Shown here piece by piece: positions 8,410 through 17,163 of a DNA stretch of 64,000 nt. The translations under genes and the position numbers were made by a program. This stretch comes from CAMAVH01 sp046297835. GTDB lineage: Bacteria; Pseudomonadota; Alphaproteobacteria; SMXQ01. Position 1 is the first letter of the stretch. Each line of letters begins with the position of its first letter. The stretch spans positions 248,001 to 312,000 of the forward strand of contig JBKBHI010000003.1 of assembly GCA_046297835.1 (NCBI GenBank), written 5' to 3'. The notes below the pieces were generated by a model that did no database searches, was not told the DNA's origin, and was given only the letters and a program-made list of their open reading frames with translations.

Positions 8410-8545
8410 GGCGGGAGATGCGAAAAATGAAGGGCGCGGACGAGAACCGTCCGCGCCCGACTATAGGCGACCGGCGCGCGGGCCGGCGAAACTCTTTGTT
8501 GCCGTTTCGGCCGTTCCGTTTTCGCCGATTTGAGCCAGATGGGCC

Positions 8546-9133
8546 TTACGCCGGCTTGAGCTCCATCGCGGTCTTGACCGCAGGCCGCGCGCCGACGCGC
8601 GCCAGCCAGGCGGCGACGTTGGGATAGTCGGCGACCTTCAATTCGTCGTGCTTCACCCCGGCGATGCGCGTGTAGGGGATGATGTCGGCGATGGAATAGG
8701 CCCCGGCGAAGAACTCGCGGCCGGCGAGATGCTTGTCCATCACTTCGAACAGCGTCTTCGACCCGGCGAGAATCGAAGGGTCGTCGATGCGGCCGAGGTT
8801 GCCGACCACGCTCAGCACGTTGGTGGCGTGGAACATCGACCATTTGAGGACGTCCGGATGGGTCTCCGGCGTGCCGAGGAATTTCTTGGTCTTCTCGGCG
8901 AGATAGAAGCAGATCGCCACCGATTCGAAGACGTTGGCCGGCTTGCCGCCGGGACCGTCGCCGTCGACCAGCGCCGGCACCTTACGGTAAGGATTGATCG
9001 CCTCGTAGCCCGGCGCCTTCTGGTCGCCCTTCTGGATGTTGATCCAGTTGATCTTGTAGGGCAGCCCCGACTCCTCGCACATGATGATGCCGCGCCGGCT
9101 GTTGGTCGTCGTCCAGGTGTAAAGCTCGAGCAA
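8546..9133 (-). CDS. Glutathione S-transferase family protein
   Basis: This 195-residue protein has an N-terminal thioredoxin-fold GST domain (about residues 1-80) and an all-helical C-terminal domain. Recognisable pieces are LYTWTTTNSRR at the active-site position, NPYRKVPALVDGDGP with the cis-Pro needed for glutathione binding, and FESVAICFYLAEK in place of the usual ESxAI. The layout resembles the YfcG/Ure2-like branch. The start is a TTG at 9131-9133 with GGGGGAG about 7 bases upstream; no in-frame ATG would keep the first beta strand. The TauD-type gene lies directly upstream on the same strand, and co-transcription is possible. Confidence 0.85.
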   Translation of the reverse strand: MLELYTWTTTNSRRGIIMCEESGLPYKINWINIQKGDQKAPGYEAINPYRKVPALVDGDGPGGKPANVFESVAICFYLAEKTKKFLGTPETHPDVLKWSMFHATNVLSVVGNLGRIDDPSILAGSKTLFEVMDKHLAGREFFAGAYSIADIIPYTRIAGVKHDELKVADYPNVAAWLARVGARPAVKTAMELKPA

Positions 9134-9161
9134 AATGCATCTCCCCCTATTTTTATAAGCC

Positions 9162-10013
9162 TCAATATGGCCGGTCGCCCTTGACGGTGACGCGCCGCAT
9201 CATGCGCCGCGTGCCCGGATCGAAGTCGGTGCGGGCGTGCAGCGCGCAGCGATTGTCCCACATCACGAGGTCGCCGACGCGCCATTTATGGGCGTAGACG
9301 AACTCGGGCCTCTCGATTTGCGCGAACAGCTCCTCGAGCAAGCCATCGCTCTCGGCACGGTCCAGGCCGACGATATGGTGCGTCATCAGCCGGTTGACGT
9401 AAACGCCCTTGCGCCCCGATTCGGGGTGAGTGCGCACGACCGGATGGACGAACTTCGGCGCGTTCTCGTCGATCTTGTCGGTCTTGACCGTCGCGCCGTT
9501 GCCGTAATCGTAGACGTTGAGGGCCTGCAAGCCTTCGAGCCGCGCCTTCAGCGCCGCCGGCAAGGATTCGTAGACGGCGGTGGCGCTGGCGAACAGGGTG
9601 TCGCCGCCCGACGGCGGCACCTCGATGCCGAACAGCATCGTCGCCATCGCCGGATTCTCGTAATAGCACTGGTCGGAATGGAACTGCATCTCGCCGTCCG
9701 GCAGCGCGCCCTTCTGGCCGTCGATCACCACGTTGGTAACCATCAGCACATAAGGGTTCTTATAAAGGCCGGGGGTGGTGCGGACTGGCTGCAATTCGCC
9801 GAACCGCTTGGCGAAAGCGATCTGCTGATCCTCGCTCAAGGATTGGCCGCGAAACAGGATCACTTCGTTGTCGAGCCAGACACGATGGATCGCCTCGAAA
9901 GTCGCGTCGTCGAGCGGCTGCGACAGATCGACGCCGGAAATCTCCGCGCCGATGGCGGGAGACAGACGGCGCACGCCGAGCGACGGCGCGCCGACGGACG
10001 TGTGAGTCAGCAT
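9162..10013 (-). CDS. TauD/TfdA family Fe(II)/2-oxoglutarate dioxygenase
   Basis: This 283-residue protein is a taurine-dioxygenase-type enzyme. The metal ligands fit the facial triad: His112 and Asp114 in QFHSDQ and a distal His at about residue 259 in MWDNRCALHART. The 2-oxoglutarate-binding Arg lies in the following GTRRMMRR. These enzymes hydroxylate sulfonates, aryloxyalkanoates or related acids and release the leaving group. No sulfonate ABC transporter is adjacent, so the substrate is open. AGGAGG precedes the ATG by 4 bases, a strong ribosome site. Confidence 0.88.
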   Translation of the reverse strand: MLTHTSVGAPSLGVRRLSPAIGAEISGVDLSQPLDDATFEAIHRVWLDNEVILFRGQSLSEDQQIAFAKRFGELQPVRTTPGLYKNPYVLMVTNVVIDGQKGALPDGEMQFHSDQCYYENPAMATMLFGIEVPPSGGDTLFASATAVYESLPAALKARLEGLQALNVYDYGNGATVKTDKIDENAPKFVHPVVRTHPESGRKGVYVNRLMTHHIVGLDRAESDGLLEELFAQIERPEFVYAHKWRVGDLVMWDNRCALHARTDFDPGTRRMMRRVTVKGDRPY

Positions 10014-10143
10014 GGGGCCTCCTGTAGGCGGACACGAAGCTTGCGCGAATGCTTCGATTACTAATTTTATTCAGGATAACCGATCCGCCGCCGACCTGGA
10101 AAGACCCTCGCGCGGCGACGCCGCTTTTACAAAAGTCGGCGTT

Positions 10144-10536
10144 TCAAAATTCGAGATCGAGAATAACCGGATCGCCGTCGCGCACTTCCAGCCAATCGCG
10201 CAAGGCCGTGGCGGCGACCAGCTCGATCTGGTCCGGCGGATAGCTATCGACCAGCGGCAGCACGACGATGGCCGACGCTTCGTGCGTCTGATAGCGGATC
10301 TTGGCGCGCAGGCAGCGCGCGTCGCACCAAGCGGGATCGGGCGCCTTGAACAGCCGGCCCTGCGCCGCCGCCGCTTGCCAGGCGGCCACGTCGCCAGCGT
10401 CGGCACGCACGTTCAGCGTGCCGGGAAAGGGATCGACGTCATACGCCTCGCGAAAGACGCCGAGCGCCCAGTCGGTGCGCGTGAAGCTCGCGCCCACGCC
10501 CTGCCCGCTCTCGATCCGGCCGGTGATCCGCGTCAT
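10144..10536 (-). CDS. DUF120 domain protein, CTP-dependent riboflavin kinase homologue
   Basis: This 130-residue protein matches the DUF120 family, whose archaeal members are CTP-dependent riboflavin kinases that make FMN. Diagnostic pieces are GRIESGQGVGASF (residues 6-18), DPFPGTLNV (35-43), a second-half segment IVVLP with Tyr, IELVAATALRDWL, and a terminal DGDPVILDL. Their order and spacing match the archaeal enzyme. Most bacteria instead use the ATP-dependent RibF, so this is a minority occurrence. The gene starts 7 bases after the NTF2-like gene stops and is probably translated from the same message. A bulged hairpin at 10118-10142 follows the stop but lacks a clear U tract. Confidence 0.75.
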   Translation of the reverse strand: MTRITGRIESGQGVGASFTRTDWALGVFREAYDVDPFPGTLNVRADAGDVAAWQAAAAQGRLFKAPDPAWCDARCLRAKIRYQTHEASAIVVLPLVDSYPPDQIELVAATALRDWLEVRDGDPVILDLEF

Positions 10537-10543
10537 GGCGCGC

Positions 10544-10960
10544 TCAATGCAGCCGGGTCGAAGACGGCGCGGCGGCCGCTTCGGTTTTCGGCGCGTGCTC
10601 GGTCTGGCCGGATTGGTGGACGGCCATGCGCCACAGCCCGCCTTCGCGCACGAACATGTTGGTGGCGACGAGATGCAATTGACCGATCGTCTCCCAGCAG
10701 ACGACCACGCCGGCGCCGTCGAGCAGGAAGGCGCGCGGCTCGATCGCGGCGATGGCCGGACGCGGCGGATTGGCGAGAATGCCGCGCCAGCTTTGCACGA
10801 TCTGATCGCGCGACTTCAATGGCGGCCAGCCGGGATGCAAGCAGGCGACGGGATGATCCTGCGCCCATAATTCCTCCATCGCCGCGGCGTCGCCGCGCGC
10901 GAAGGCGGCATAGAACGCTTCGTTCGCCATCAACAACTCGTCCTCGTCGCGACCGGCCAT
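10544..10960 (-). CDS. SnoaL/NTF2-like fold protein
   Basis: This 138-residue protein belongs to the NTF2-like superfamily (SnoaL/calcium-dependent kinase association type). It shows the opening helices NEAFYAAFARGDAAAMEELWAQ, the HPVACLHPGWPPLKSRDQIVQSW loop and strand, and the late strands NMFVREGGLWRMAVHQSG. Such proteins are small hydrolases, isomerases or binding modules; no catalytic residue can be assigned. It is the first gene of an apparent two-gene unit with the DUF120 gene, 7 bases downstream. Confidence 0.8.
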   Translation of the reverse strand: MAGRDEDELLMANEAFYAAFARGDAAAMEELWAQDHPVACLHPGWPPLKSRDQIVQSWRGILANPPRPAIAAIEPRAFLLDGAGVVVCWETIGQLHLVATNMFVREGGLWRMAVHQSGQTEHAPKTEAAAAPSSTRLH

Positions 10961-11082
10961 ACGCTAAATCCCACTGTCAGCCATTTTTAGTCATCGCCAT
11001 GGTTCTGAGCGCATTATAGGCTGTCGGCCGTCATGACCAAACCCCTCCCTTGCGCGTTCCGCCAAATCGGTTCGATCGGAGC

Positions 11083-11988
11083 ATGATGTTCCAGGCGCGC
11101 CTGCAGCCGCTGATCGACCGCTATTGGAGCGGCCTGCCGCGCAACGTGCGCGGCATCATCTGGATGCTGCTCTCCGCCCTCGCCTTCACCGCCGTGCAGT
11201 CCGCGACGAAGCTGGTCGGCAGCCGCATCGACAGCGCGGAAATCGCTTTTTTCCGCTGCCTGTTCGGCGGCCTCGCGATATTGCCTTTCTTGATCAAGAA
11301 CCCGATCGAGGCCTTCCGCACGACGATCCCGCTCATGCATATCGGGCGCGGCACCGCAGGCGCCGCCGCCATTTTCTGCATGGTCTATTCGGTGGTCAAC
11401 ATGCCGCTGGCGGAAGCGACCGCCATCGGTTTCGCCCGGCCGCTGTTCATGGTCGTGCTTGCCGTGCTGTTTTTGCAGGAAGTCGTCGGCTGGCGGCGCT
11501 GGACGGCAACGGCCGTCGGCTTCGGCGGCGTGATGATCATGCTGCGCCCCGGCATCGAAGTCGTCAGCTTCGCCGCCCTTGCCGCGCTGCTCGCTTCGCT
11601 TTTCTTCAGCCTGGCGCATGTCTTCATCAAGAAGATCACCAAGATCGATCATCCGATGAAGGTCATGGCCTGGTATTGGGCCGTCTCCAGCATCGTCACC
11701 TTCGTGCCGATGCTGTTCGTCTGGACGACGCCGAACCTGGAAGAGTTCCTGCTGCTGATGGTCGTCGGCTTCCTCTCCGGCACGGCGCAGACGCTCGTCG
11801 TCTATAGCTTGCGAGTCGGCGACGCCTCGCTGGTCGAACCCTTCGACTATTCGCGCATCGTCTGGGCCCTGCTGGCCGGCGTGCTGATTTTCGGCGAAAG
11901 CGCCGACATATGGGTGCTGATCGGCGTCGGCATCGTCGCGGCCAGCAACATTTACATCGCGCGCCGCGCCGCCAAGCGGCTGGAATAG
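11083..11988 (+). CDS. EamA/DMT family transporter
   Basis: This protein of about 301 residues has ten predicted membrane helices arranged as two EamA repeats, typical of the drug/metabolite transporter superfamily. The first repeat begins IIWMLLSALAFTAVQ and the second AALLASLFFSLAHVFIKK; EP-FDYSRIVWALLAGVLIFGE is the conserved region before the last helices. Members export amino acids, metabolites or S-adenosylmethionine, and the substrate is unknown here. The ATG at 11083 is preferred to an upstream TTG because CGGA lies just upstream and the extension has no function. Its 3' end converges with the cupin gene. Confidence 0.85.
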   Translation: MMFQARLQPLIDRYWSGLPRNVRGIIWMLLSALAFTAVQSATKLVGSRIDSAEIAFFRCLFGGLAILPFLIKNPIEAFRTTIPLMHIGRGTAGAAAIFCMVYSVVNMPLAEATAIGFARPLFMVVLAVLFLQEVVGWRRWTATAVGFGGVMIMLRPGIEVVSFAALAALLASLFFSLAHVFIKKITKIDHPMKVMAWYWAVSSIVTFVPMLFVWTTPNLEEFLLLMVVGFLSGTAQTLVVYSLRVGDASLVEPFDYSRIVWALLAGVLIFGESADIWVLIGVGIVAASNIYIARRAAKRLE

Positions 11989-12000
11989 CGCCGCGAGACG

Positions 12001-12570
12001 CTATTGCGCGAGATCGACTCGGCCGCTGTCCTTCCGGTCGCGGTCGCGGAACGCCAGCACTTGCAGCATCTGCAAATCGCTATCGCCGACGTTCTCGAAC
12101 CGGTAGCGCGCGTAAGCCGGCATGATCGCGCCTTCCTGCGGCCCGAACTCGCCGAGCGTCTCGCCCGACGCGCCGAGAAAGCGGACGCGGCCTTTCAGCA
12201 CCAGCCAGAAGCAATCCGTGTTGGAATGGTAATGCGGGCGCGGCTCGCCGCCGCCCTGCTTGAACAGATGCACCATGCCGCGCATGAGATCGGTGCGACC
12301 GAGATCGACTCGGCTCTTGCCGCCGGCGGCGAGAGCAAACGGCTGCACCAGCGCCTCGGCCTCGTTGTGCAGACGCTCCAGGCTTTCGCGCGACGGCCCC
12401 GTTTGCAGACGATCGGCCGACAGTCGCGGCGTCTTGATCGGACGCGGCCGCGCCGCGCCATCGGCGAACGGCGGCGCGTTCTCCGCAGTCGGAACGGAGG
12501 ACGAAACGGATACGGGCGAAACGGAAGCCGGTAAAGCGGACTGGGACTGATGCGGGACTGTGCTCGACAT
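12001..12570 (-). CDS. Cupin domain protein with low-complexity N-terminus
   Basis: This 189-residue protein has a disordered Ser/Pro/Val-rich N-terminus (about residues 1-60) followed by a cupin fold. Cupin motif 1 is visible as PRPHYHSNTDCFWLVLKGRVRF and motif 2 as GAIMPAYARYRFENVGDSDLQMLQVLAF. The metal site appears partial: motif 1 keeps HxH but motif 2 has Tyr/Arg where a His is usual. An AGGGGA ribosome site precedes the ATG. The protein could be a binding or enzyme cupin; no substrate is implied by its neighbours. Confidence 0.75.
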   Translation of the reverse strand: MSSTVPHQSQSALPASVSPVSVSSSVPTAENAPPFADGAARPRPIKTPRLSADRLQTGPSRESLERLHNEAEALVQPFALAAGGKSRVDLGRTDLMRGMVHLFKQGGGEPRPHYHSNTDCFWLVLKGRVRFLGASGETLGEFGPQEGAIMPAYARYRFENVGDSDLQMLQVLAFRDRDRKDSGRVDLAQ

Positions 12571-12669
12571 GGCGGATCCCCTTCATGACGCGCGGCCTTT
12601 CGCGCATGGCTTGCGCGGGCCGTCATCTCGTCCTGGCAAAAGTCTAGGCCGGGTTCGCGCCCCGCCGCA

Positions 12670-14013
12670 ATGCTCTCGCGCGGAAAGTCTGGCGCGCGCT
12701 CCCGGAAAAGCGGCTATGCTGCCGAAAATAAAAAGCTTTCCCTTTCGGGTGCCAGTCCCTTGCTGCAACTCATCCGCGCCAATCCGCACGGCTGGATCGT
12801 CGTCACCGTCTGTTTCTTCGCGCTCAGCGTCGTCTCGGCGACGCGTGCCAGCATCGGCCTGGTCATGCCGTCGCTCGAAGCCGACTTCGGCTGGAGCCGC
12901 GGCTTTCTCTCGTCGGTCGCCGCCTGGGCGCTCATCACCATGGCGATCACCGCGCCGTTCGTCGGCAACCTGCTCGACCGCTACGGCGCGCGCGTCATCC
13001 TCAGCGTCGGCCTGTTCGTCGCCGGCCTTGGCCTGTGCTCGTCGGCCTTCATCGAGACGCAATGGCAGTTCATGCTGAGCTTCGCCCTGCTCGCCGGCAT
13101 CGGCTACGGCACAGTGGCGAAAAGCATCGTCTCGGCCACCATCGTCCTCTATTTCGAGAAGAACCGCGGCCTCGCCACCGGCTTCGCCTCGGCCGGCTCG
13201 ACCGCCGGCCAGCTCGCGCTGCTGCCCACCCTCGCCTTCGTGCTCACCGCGATGGGCTGGCGCTACGGCTACGTCTTCCTCGGCATCAGCTGTTTCGTTT
13301 TCATCCCCTTCGTCTGGTTCCTGATCGGCAGCGCCAAACGCCAGCCGCCGATCAAGGACAAGTCGGCGTCGCCGACGCTCGGGCTCGGCCAGCGCATCGG
13401 CTTCCTGTTCCGCAACCGCACCTTCGTGCTGCTGCTCGGCAGCTACACGATCTGCGGCTTCACAACCGCCGGCGTGATCGAGACGCACCTGATCCCCTAC
13501 GTGCAGAGCTGCGGCATCCCCATCGTCACCGGCGCGACGGCCTACGGCGTGCTCGCCGGCTTCAACATGCTGGGCATGGCGGTGGCCGGCTATCTCGCCG
13601 ACAAGATGCACCGCCCGCTGCTGCTCGGCACGATCTACGCAATGCGCGGGCTGTCCTTCATCCTGCTGATGATGGTGCCGGCCTACGACGTGCCGGCGCT
13701 GTTCCTGTTCGCGGTGATGTTCGGCATTTTCGACTATTCGACCATCCCCGCGACGACCTCGCTGATCGCCAGCCATGTCGGCTTGCGCGTCATGGGTCTG
13801 GCGCTCGGGATGCTCGGCATGTTCCATTCGGCCGGCGCGGCCGCCGGCGCGTTCCTCGGCGGCGTGCTCTACGACATGTTCCAGCAATATACCTGGGTGT
13901 GGATCGCCTCGATCACGCTGGCGCTGCTCGCCGCCGTCATGGCTTACGCCATCAAGGAGACCCCCGACGAGTCGCAACGGCTCGAAACGCAGACCGCGCC
14001 GGCCGCGGCGTGA
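12670..14013 (+). CDS. MFS transporter, monocarboxylate/oxalate-type
   Basis: This 447-residue protein is a 12-helix MFS carrier resembling the MCT/OFA branch. Helices 1-2 carry TRASIGLVMPSLEADFGWSRG, a typical OFA-like segment, and motif A appears as GNLLDRYGARVIL. The central loop (about residues 225-245) and a second-half motif A, GYLADKMHRPLLLG, are present. A carboxylate substrate is inferred from the subfamily only. The FMN-reductase gene follows 25 bases downstream with its own strong ribosome site. Confidence 0.8.
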   Translation: MLSRGKSGARSRKSGYAAENKKLSLSGASPLLQLIRANPHGWIVVTVCFFALSVVSATRASIGLVMPSLEADFGWSRGFLSSVAAWALITMAITAPFVGNLLDRYGARVILSVGLFVAGLGLCSSAFIETQWQFMLSFALLAGIGYGTVAKSIVSATIVLYFEKNRGLATGFASAGSTAGQLALLPTLAFVLTAMGWRYGYVFLGISCFVFIPFVWFLIGSAKRQPPIKDKSASPTLGLGQRIGFLFRNRTFVLLLGSYTICGFTTAGVIETHLIPYVQSCGIPIVTGATAYGVLAGFNMLGMAVAGYLADKMHRPLLLGTIYAMRGLSFILLMMVPAYDVPALFLFAVMFGIFDYSTIPATTSLIASHVGLRVMGLALGMLGMFHSAGAAAGAFLGGVLYDMFQQYTWVWIASITLALLAAVMAYAIKETPDESQRLETQTAPAAA

Positions 14014-14038
14014 TGCGAGCGGAAGGAGCGGTCGCGCG

Positions 14039-14575
14039 ATGAAAGTTTTCGTTTTCGCCGGCTCGCTGCGCGCCGCCTCGTTCAACCGCAAGCTCGCCGC
14101 GCTCGCGGCCGAGTCGGCCCGCCGGGCCGGAGCCGAGGCCGAGCTCGGCGATTTCCGCGACTATTGCCCGCCGATCTACGACGGCGATGCCGAAGCGGCG
14201 CATGGCCTGCCGCCGGAGGCGCGCGCACTTGCCGCCAAGATCGAGGCGGCAGACGCCATCGTCATCGCCTCGCCCGAATATAACCGCTCGATTCCGGGAC
14301 CGCTCAAAAACGCCCTCGACTGGATATCGCGCCTCAAACCTTACAAGTTGGCGGACAAGCCCGTGCTGATGATCGGCGCGACCAGCGGCAAGGCCGCTTG
14401 CGCCAACGGCTTCGCCGCGCTGCGGATCACGCTGGAATTCCAGACGGCCAAGGTTTATGCCGAAAGCTACGGCCTCAACGGCGGCGCAACGGCCTTCACG
14501 GCAGACGGACGGTTCGCCGATACGGGCGAAGCCGAGAGGCTGGACGCATTGGTCAAAGCGTTCGTGACGCAGTAA
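14039..14575 (+). CDS. NADPH-dependent FMN reductase
   Basis: This 178-residue flavoprotein has the flavodoxin-like fold of the FMN_red family, which includes quinone and azo reductases. Motifs are the phosphate-binding FAGSLRAASFNRKLA (residues 6-20), the flavin-contacting SPEYNRSIPGPLKNALDWISR (about 80-100, the family hallmark PEYN...P..LKNAxDW), and GATSGKAAC. GGAAGGAG sits 10 bases upstream of the ATG at 14039, so this start is clear although the frame is open into the upstream gene. It lies in a short tandem with the MFS and Spm genes. A truncated relative occurs at 61202-61381. Confidence 0.9.
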   Translation: MKVFVFAGSLRAASFNRKLAALAAESARRAGAEAELGDFRDYCPPIYDGDAEAAHGLPPEARALAAKIEAADAIVIASPEYNRSIPGPLKNALDWISRLKPYKLADKPVLMIGATSGKAACANGFAALRITLEFQTAKVYAESYGLNGGATAFTADGRFADTGEAERLDALVKAFVTQ

Positions 14576-14603
14576 AGGCGCGGCAGCGCCGGGGGACGAG
14601 GGA

Positions 14604-15938
14604 TTGAACGGGTTATTCTTCGGCATCGTGCTGCTCGCGTTCGGCGTCACCGCCTGGCGGCAGATTTTCTCCGTCGTCCCGCCCGGCACGCCGTCGCCGA
14701 TGGAGGCGCTCGGCACCGGCATGGTCAACAGCGCCGCCAGTTCCGTCACCCTCGCGCTCGGCCTGATCGGCGTCATGGCGCTGTTCCTCGGCCTGATGAA
14801 AGTGGCGGAAGCCGGCGGCTTGCTCGTCGTCATCGCGCGGCTGATCCGCCCCTTGATGGTCAAGCTGTTCCCGGGCGTGCCGGCCGAGCATCCCGCCATG
14901 GGCGCGATGACGCTCAACATGTCGGCCAACGCGCTCGGCCTCGGCAACGCGGCGACGCCGTTCGGCATCCGCGCCATGCAGGAGCTCGACAAGCTCAACC
15001 CGCACAAGGGCACGGCGACCGACGCCATGGTGATGTTCCTCGTCATCAACACGGCGAACGTCACCATACTGCCGACCAGCGTGATCGCGCTGCGCGCCGC
15101 CGTCGGCTCGGCCGATCCCGCCGCCGTAGTGCCGACGACGCTGTTCGCCACCATCGTCGCCACCGGCGTCGCCATCCTCTGCGTCAAATGGTTCGGCCGC
15201 TATTGGCCGGTCCAAGCGGGCGACGAGTCCGGCGCGACGACGCCACAAACCGTCGAGGGCGAGAGCTTCCCCGAGGCCGACGTCTCCACCGCCGCCACCG
15301 CCGAACGCGTGCGGCCCGAGGACGCCACCGGCTATCCCGCCTGGGTGTCGTGGCTGTTCCTCGCCTTCATCGTCGCGCTGGTGCCGCTGACGCTGTTCTA
15401 CGGCCGCGCCATCTCGCCCTGGATCATCCCCGGCATCATGGCCGGCATCCTGCTCTACGGCGCGATCAAGCGCGTGCGCATCTACGAGGCCTTCGTCGAA
15501 GGCGCGAAGGACGGCTTCACCGTCGCCGTGCGCATCATCCCCTATCTCGTCGCGATCCTGGTCGCCATCGCCATGTTGCGCTCGTCGGGCGCGCTCGACG
15601 CGATCATCGGCGCGATCTCGCCCTTCACCGGCAAGATCGGCCTGCCCGCCGAGGTGCTGCCGATGGCGCTGATGCGCTCGCTATCCGGCTCGGGCGCGTA
15701 CGGCATCATGGCCGACGCGCTGAAAGACCCGAACATCGGGCCGGACAGCTACGCCGGCCTGCTGATCAGCACGATCCAGGGATCGAGCGAGACGACCTTC
15801 TACGTGCTGGCGGTCTATTGCGGCGCGATCGGCGTGCGGCGGATGCGCCATGCCGTCGTCGTCGGCATCATCGCCGACGTCGCCGCGGTGCTGGCGGCGG
15901 TCGCCGTCTGCGCCTATATCGCGGCGCGCGTCTCTTAA
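14604..15938 (+). CDS. Fused SpmA/SpmB nucleoside-recognition (Gate) membrane protein
   Basis: This 444-residue membrane protein joins the two spore maturation proteins SpmA and SpmB in one chain. The SpmA half (about residues 1-200) has SAASSVTLALGLIGVMALFLGLMKVAE and TLNMSANALGLGNAATPFGIRAM; the SpmB half (about 245-440) has the Gate-domain repeat AVRIIPYLVAILVAIAMLRSSGALD and a conserved SGSGAYGIM segment. Such fusions are frequent in non-sporulating Proteobacteria and are probably transporters of unknown substrate. The start is TTG 14604-14606 behind GACGAGGGA. It converges with the MFS gene, with one base between the stops. Confidence 0.85.
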   Translation: MNGLFFGIVLLAFGVTAWRQIFSVVPPGTPSPMEALGTGMVNSAASSVTLALGLIGVMALFLGLMKVAEAGGLLVVIARLIRPLMVKLFPGVPAEHPAMGAMTLNMSANALGLGNAATPFGIRAMQELDKLNPHKGTATDAMVMFLVINTANVTILPTSVIALRAAVGSADPAAVVPTTLFATIVATGVAILCVKWFGRYWPVQAGDESGATTPQTVEGESFPEADVSTAATAERVRPEDATGYPAWVSWLFLAFIVALVPLTLFYGRAISPWIIPGIMAGILLYGAIKRVRIYEAFVEGAKDGFTVAVRIIPYLVAILVAIAMLRSSGALDAIIGAISPFTGKIGLPAEVLPMALMRSLSGSGAYGIMADALKDPNIGPDSYAGLLISTIQGSSETTFYVLAVYCGAIGVRRMRHAVVVGIIADVAAVLAAVAVCAYIAARVS

Positions 15939-15939
15939 A

Positions 15940-17160
15940 TCAAAGCCGACGTTCCAGCGCCCGCACGGCGAGCGCGAAGCCGAGACCGAGCAGACCGCAG
16001 GCGGCGAAAATCCACGCGCCGCCCTGCCAGCCGCCCGCCGCCGAGACGGCGACGGCGACGATCGGCGGCCCGCCGAGCTGGCCGATGGCCGAGCCCTGCA
16101 CCAGCATGCCGTTTGCGCCGCCGATATGGCGCGGCGACGGCGCGAAGACCGGCGCGCCGGCCAAGGCCGCCGCCGGCAGCACGCCGCCGCAGCCGGAGAA
16201 GACCAAGCACAGCGCGTAGCGCAGCGCATCCGGCGTGGCGTCGGTGAAGATGCCGACGCCGCAGACCAGCGTCAGCGCGCCGGTGCCGGCGAGCAGACGC
16301 CAGCGCGCGACGCCGCGTTGCAGGAGCCAGCCGCCGAGGATGTTGCCCGGCACGTTGACGGCGACGACCAACACCGTGAGATAGGCCGCCAGCGCCACGC
16401 CGAGGCCGCGCTGCTCGACCAGATAGGACGGCAGCCAGGCCATCAGCGCCATCCACGGCAGGCTATAGACGCTGAAGCACAAGGCCAACCACCACAGGCC
16501 AGGCCGCGCCAGAGTCTGACGCAAGTCGCCGAACCAGGCGCGCAGATCGAGCTGTTTCGCCGCCACCGGCGCGTGAAAGCCGCGCAGCGCCAGCCAAACG
16601 ATCAGCGCCCACAGCAGCGTCGCGCCGGCGACGATCCACCAGAAGCCGCGCCAGCCGAGCGGCGCGAGCAACAGAGGCGCGATCAGCAGCAACAGGCCGA
16701 GGCCGGCGGGCATGTAAGCGCCCCACAGGCCGAGCGCCAAGCGGCGGTCGGCGCGTCGCGTCGCCTGGGCGATCAGCGACGGCGCGCTGACCACGACGCC
16801 GACGAAGCCGAGGCCGGCGAGCGCGCGGGCGGCGAGCAGCCAGGGGCCGCTATCGACGGTCGCGCCCGCCGCCGCGCCGCCCGCCAGCACGACGAAGCTC
16901 GCCAGGATGATGCGGCGATGGCCGAGACGGTCGGCGATGCCGCCGGCCAGCATGCCGATCGTCACCGCCGTGACGCTGAAGATCGACAGCACCCAGCCCG
17001 CCGTCACCAAATCGATGCCGAGCTCGGCGCGGATCGCCGGCATGGCGGCGGGCAGCATGCCGATATGGCCCGCCCCGACGAGCCCGGCGAGAAACACGAC
17101 GATCACGATGCCCCAGCGCGTCTCGGCGGGGCCGCCCTCCGGTGAAGCGATGCCGGCCAT
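15940..17160 (-). CDS. MFS transporter, CynX/NimT-like
   Basis: This 406-residue carrier has about 12 hydrophobic helices. MFS motif A is present between helices 2 and 3 as GGIADRLGHRRIIL, and helix 1 is WGIVIVVFLAGLVGAGHIGM. The overall layout resembles CynX/NimT carriers for small organic solutes, but the substrate cannot be read from sequence. Its ATG lies 3 bases after the stop of the aldo/keto reductase gene, so the pair is one transcription unit, and the carrier may handle that enzyme's substrate or product. Confidence 0.82.
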   Translation of the reverse strand: MAGIASPEGGPAETRWGIVIVVFLAGLVGAGHIGMLPAAMPAIRAELGIDLVTAGWVLSIFSVTAVTIGMLAGGIADRLGHRRIILASFVVLAGGAAAGATVDSGPWLLAARALAGLGFVGVVVSAPSLIAQATRRADRRLALGLWGAYMPAGLGLLLLIAPLLLAPLGWRGFWWIVAGATLLWALIVWLALRGFHAPVAAKQLDLRAWFGDLRQTLARPGLWWLALCFSVYSLPWMALMAWLPSYLVEQRGLGVALAAYLTVLVVAVNVPGNILGGWLLQRGVARWRLLAGTGALTLVCGVGIFTDATPDALRYALCLVFSGCGGVLPAAALAGAPVFAPSPRHIGGANGMLVQGSAIGQLGGPPIVAVAVSAAGGWQGGAWIFAACGLLGLGFALAVRALERRL

Positions 17161-17163
17161 GCG

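Noticed and set aside
12583..14091. A 502-codon reverse-strand frame opposite the MFS gene at 12670
   Set aside because: Its translation is Arg/Glu/Asp/His-rich without helices or motifs, whereas the forward frame encodes a clear MFS protein.
14604..15938. SpmA/SpmB fusion as evidence for sporulation
   Set aside because: These fusion proteins are widespread in non-sporulating Proteobacteria and no other sporulation gene is present.
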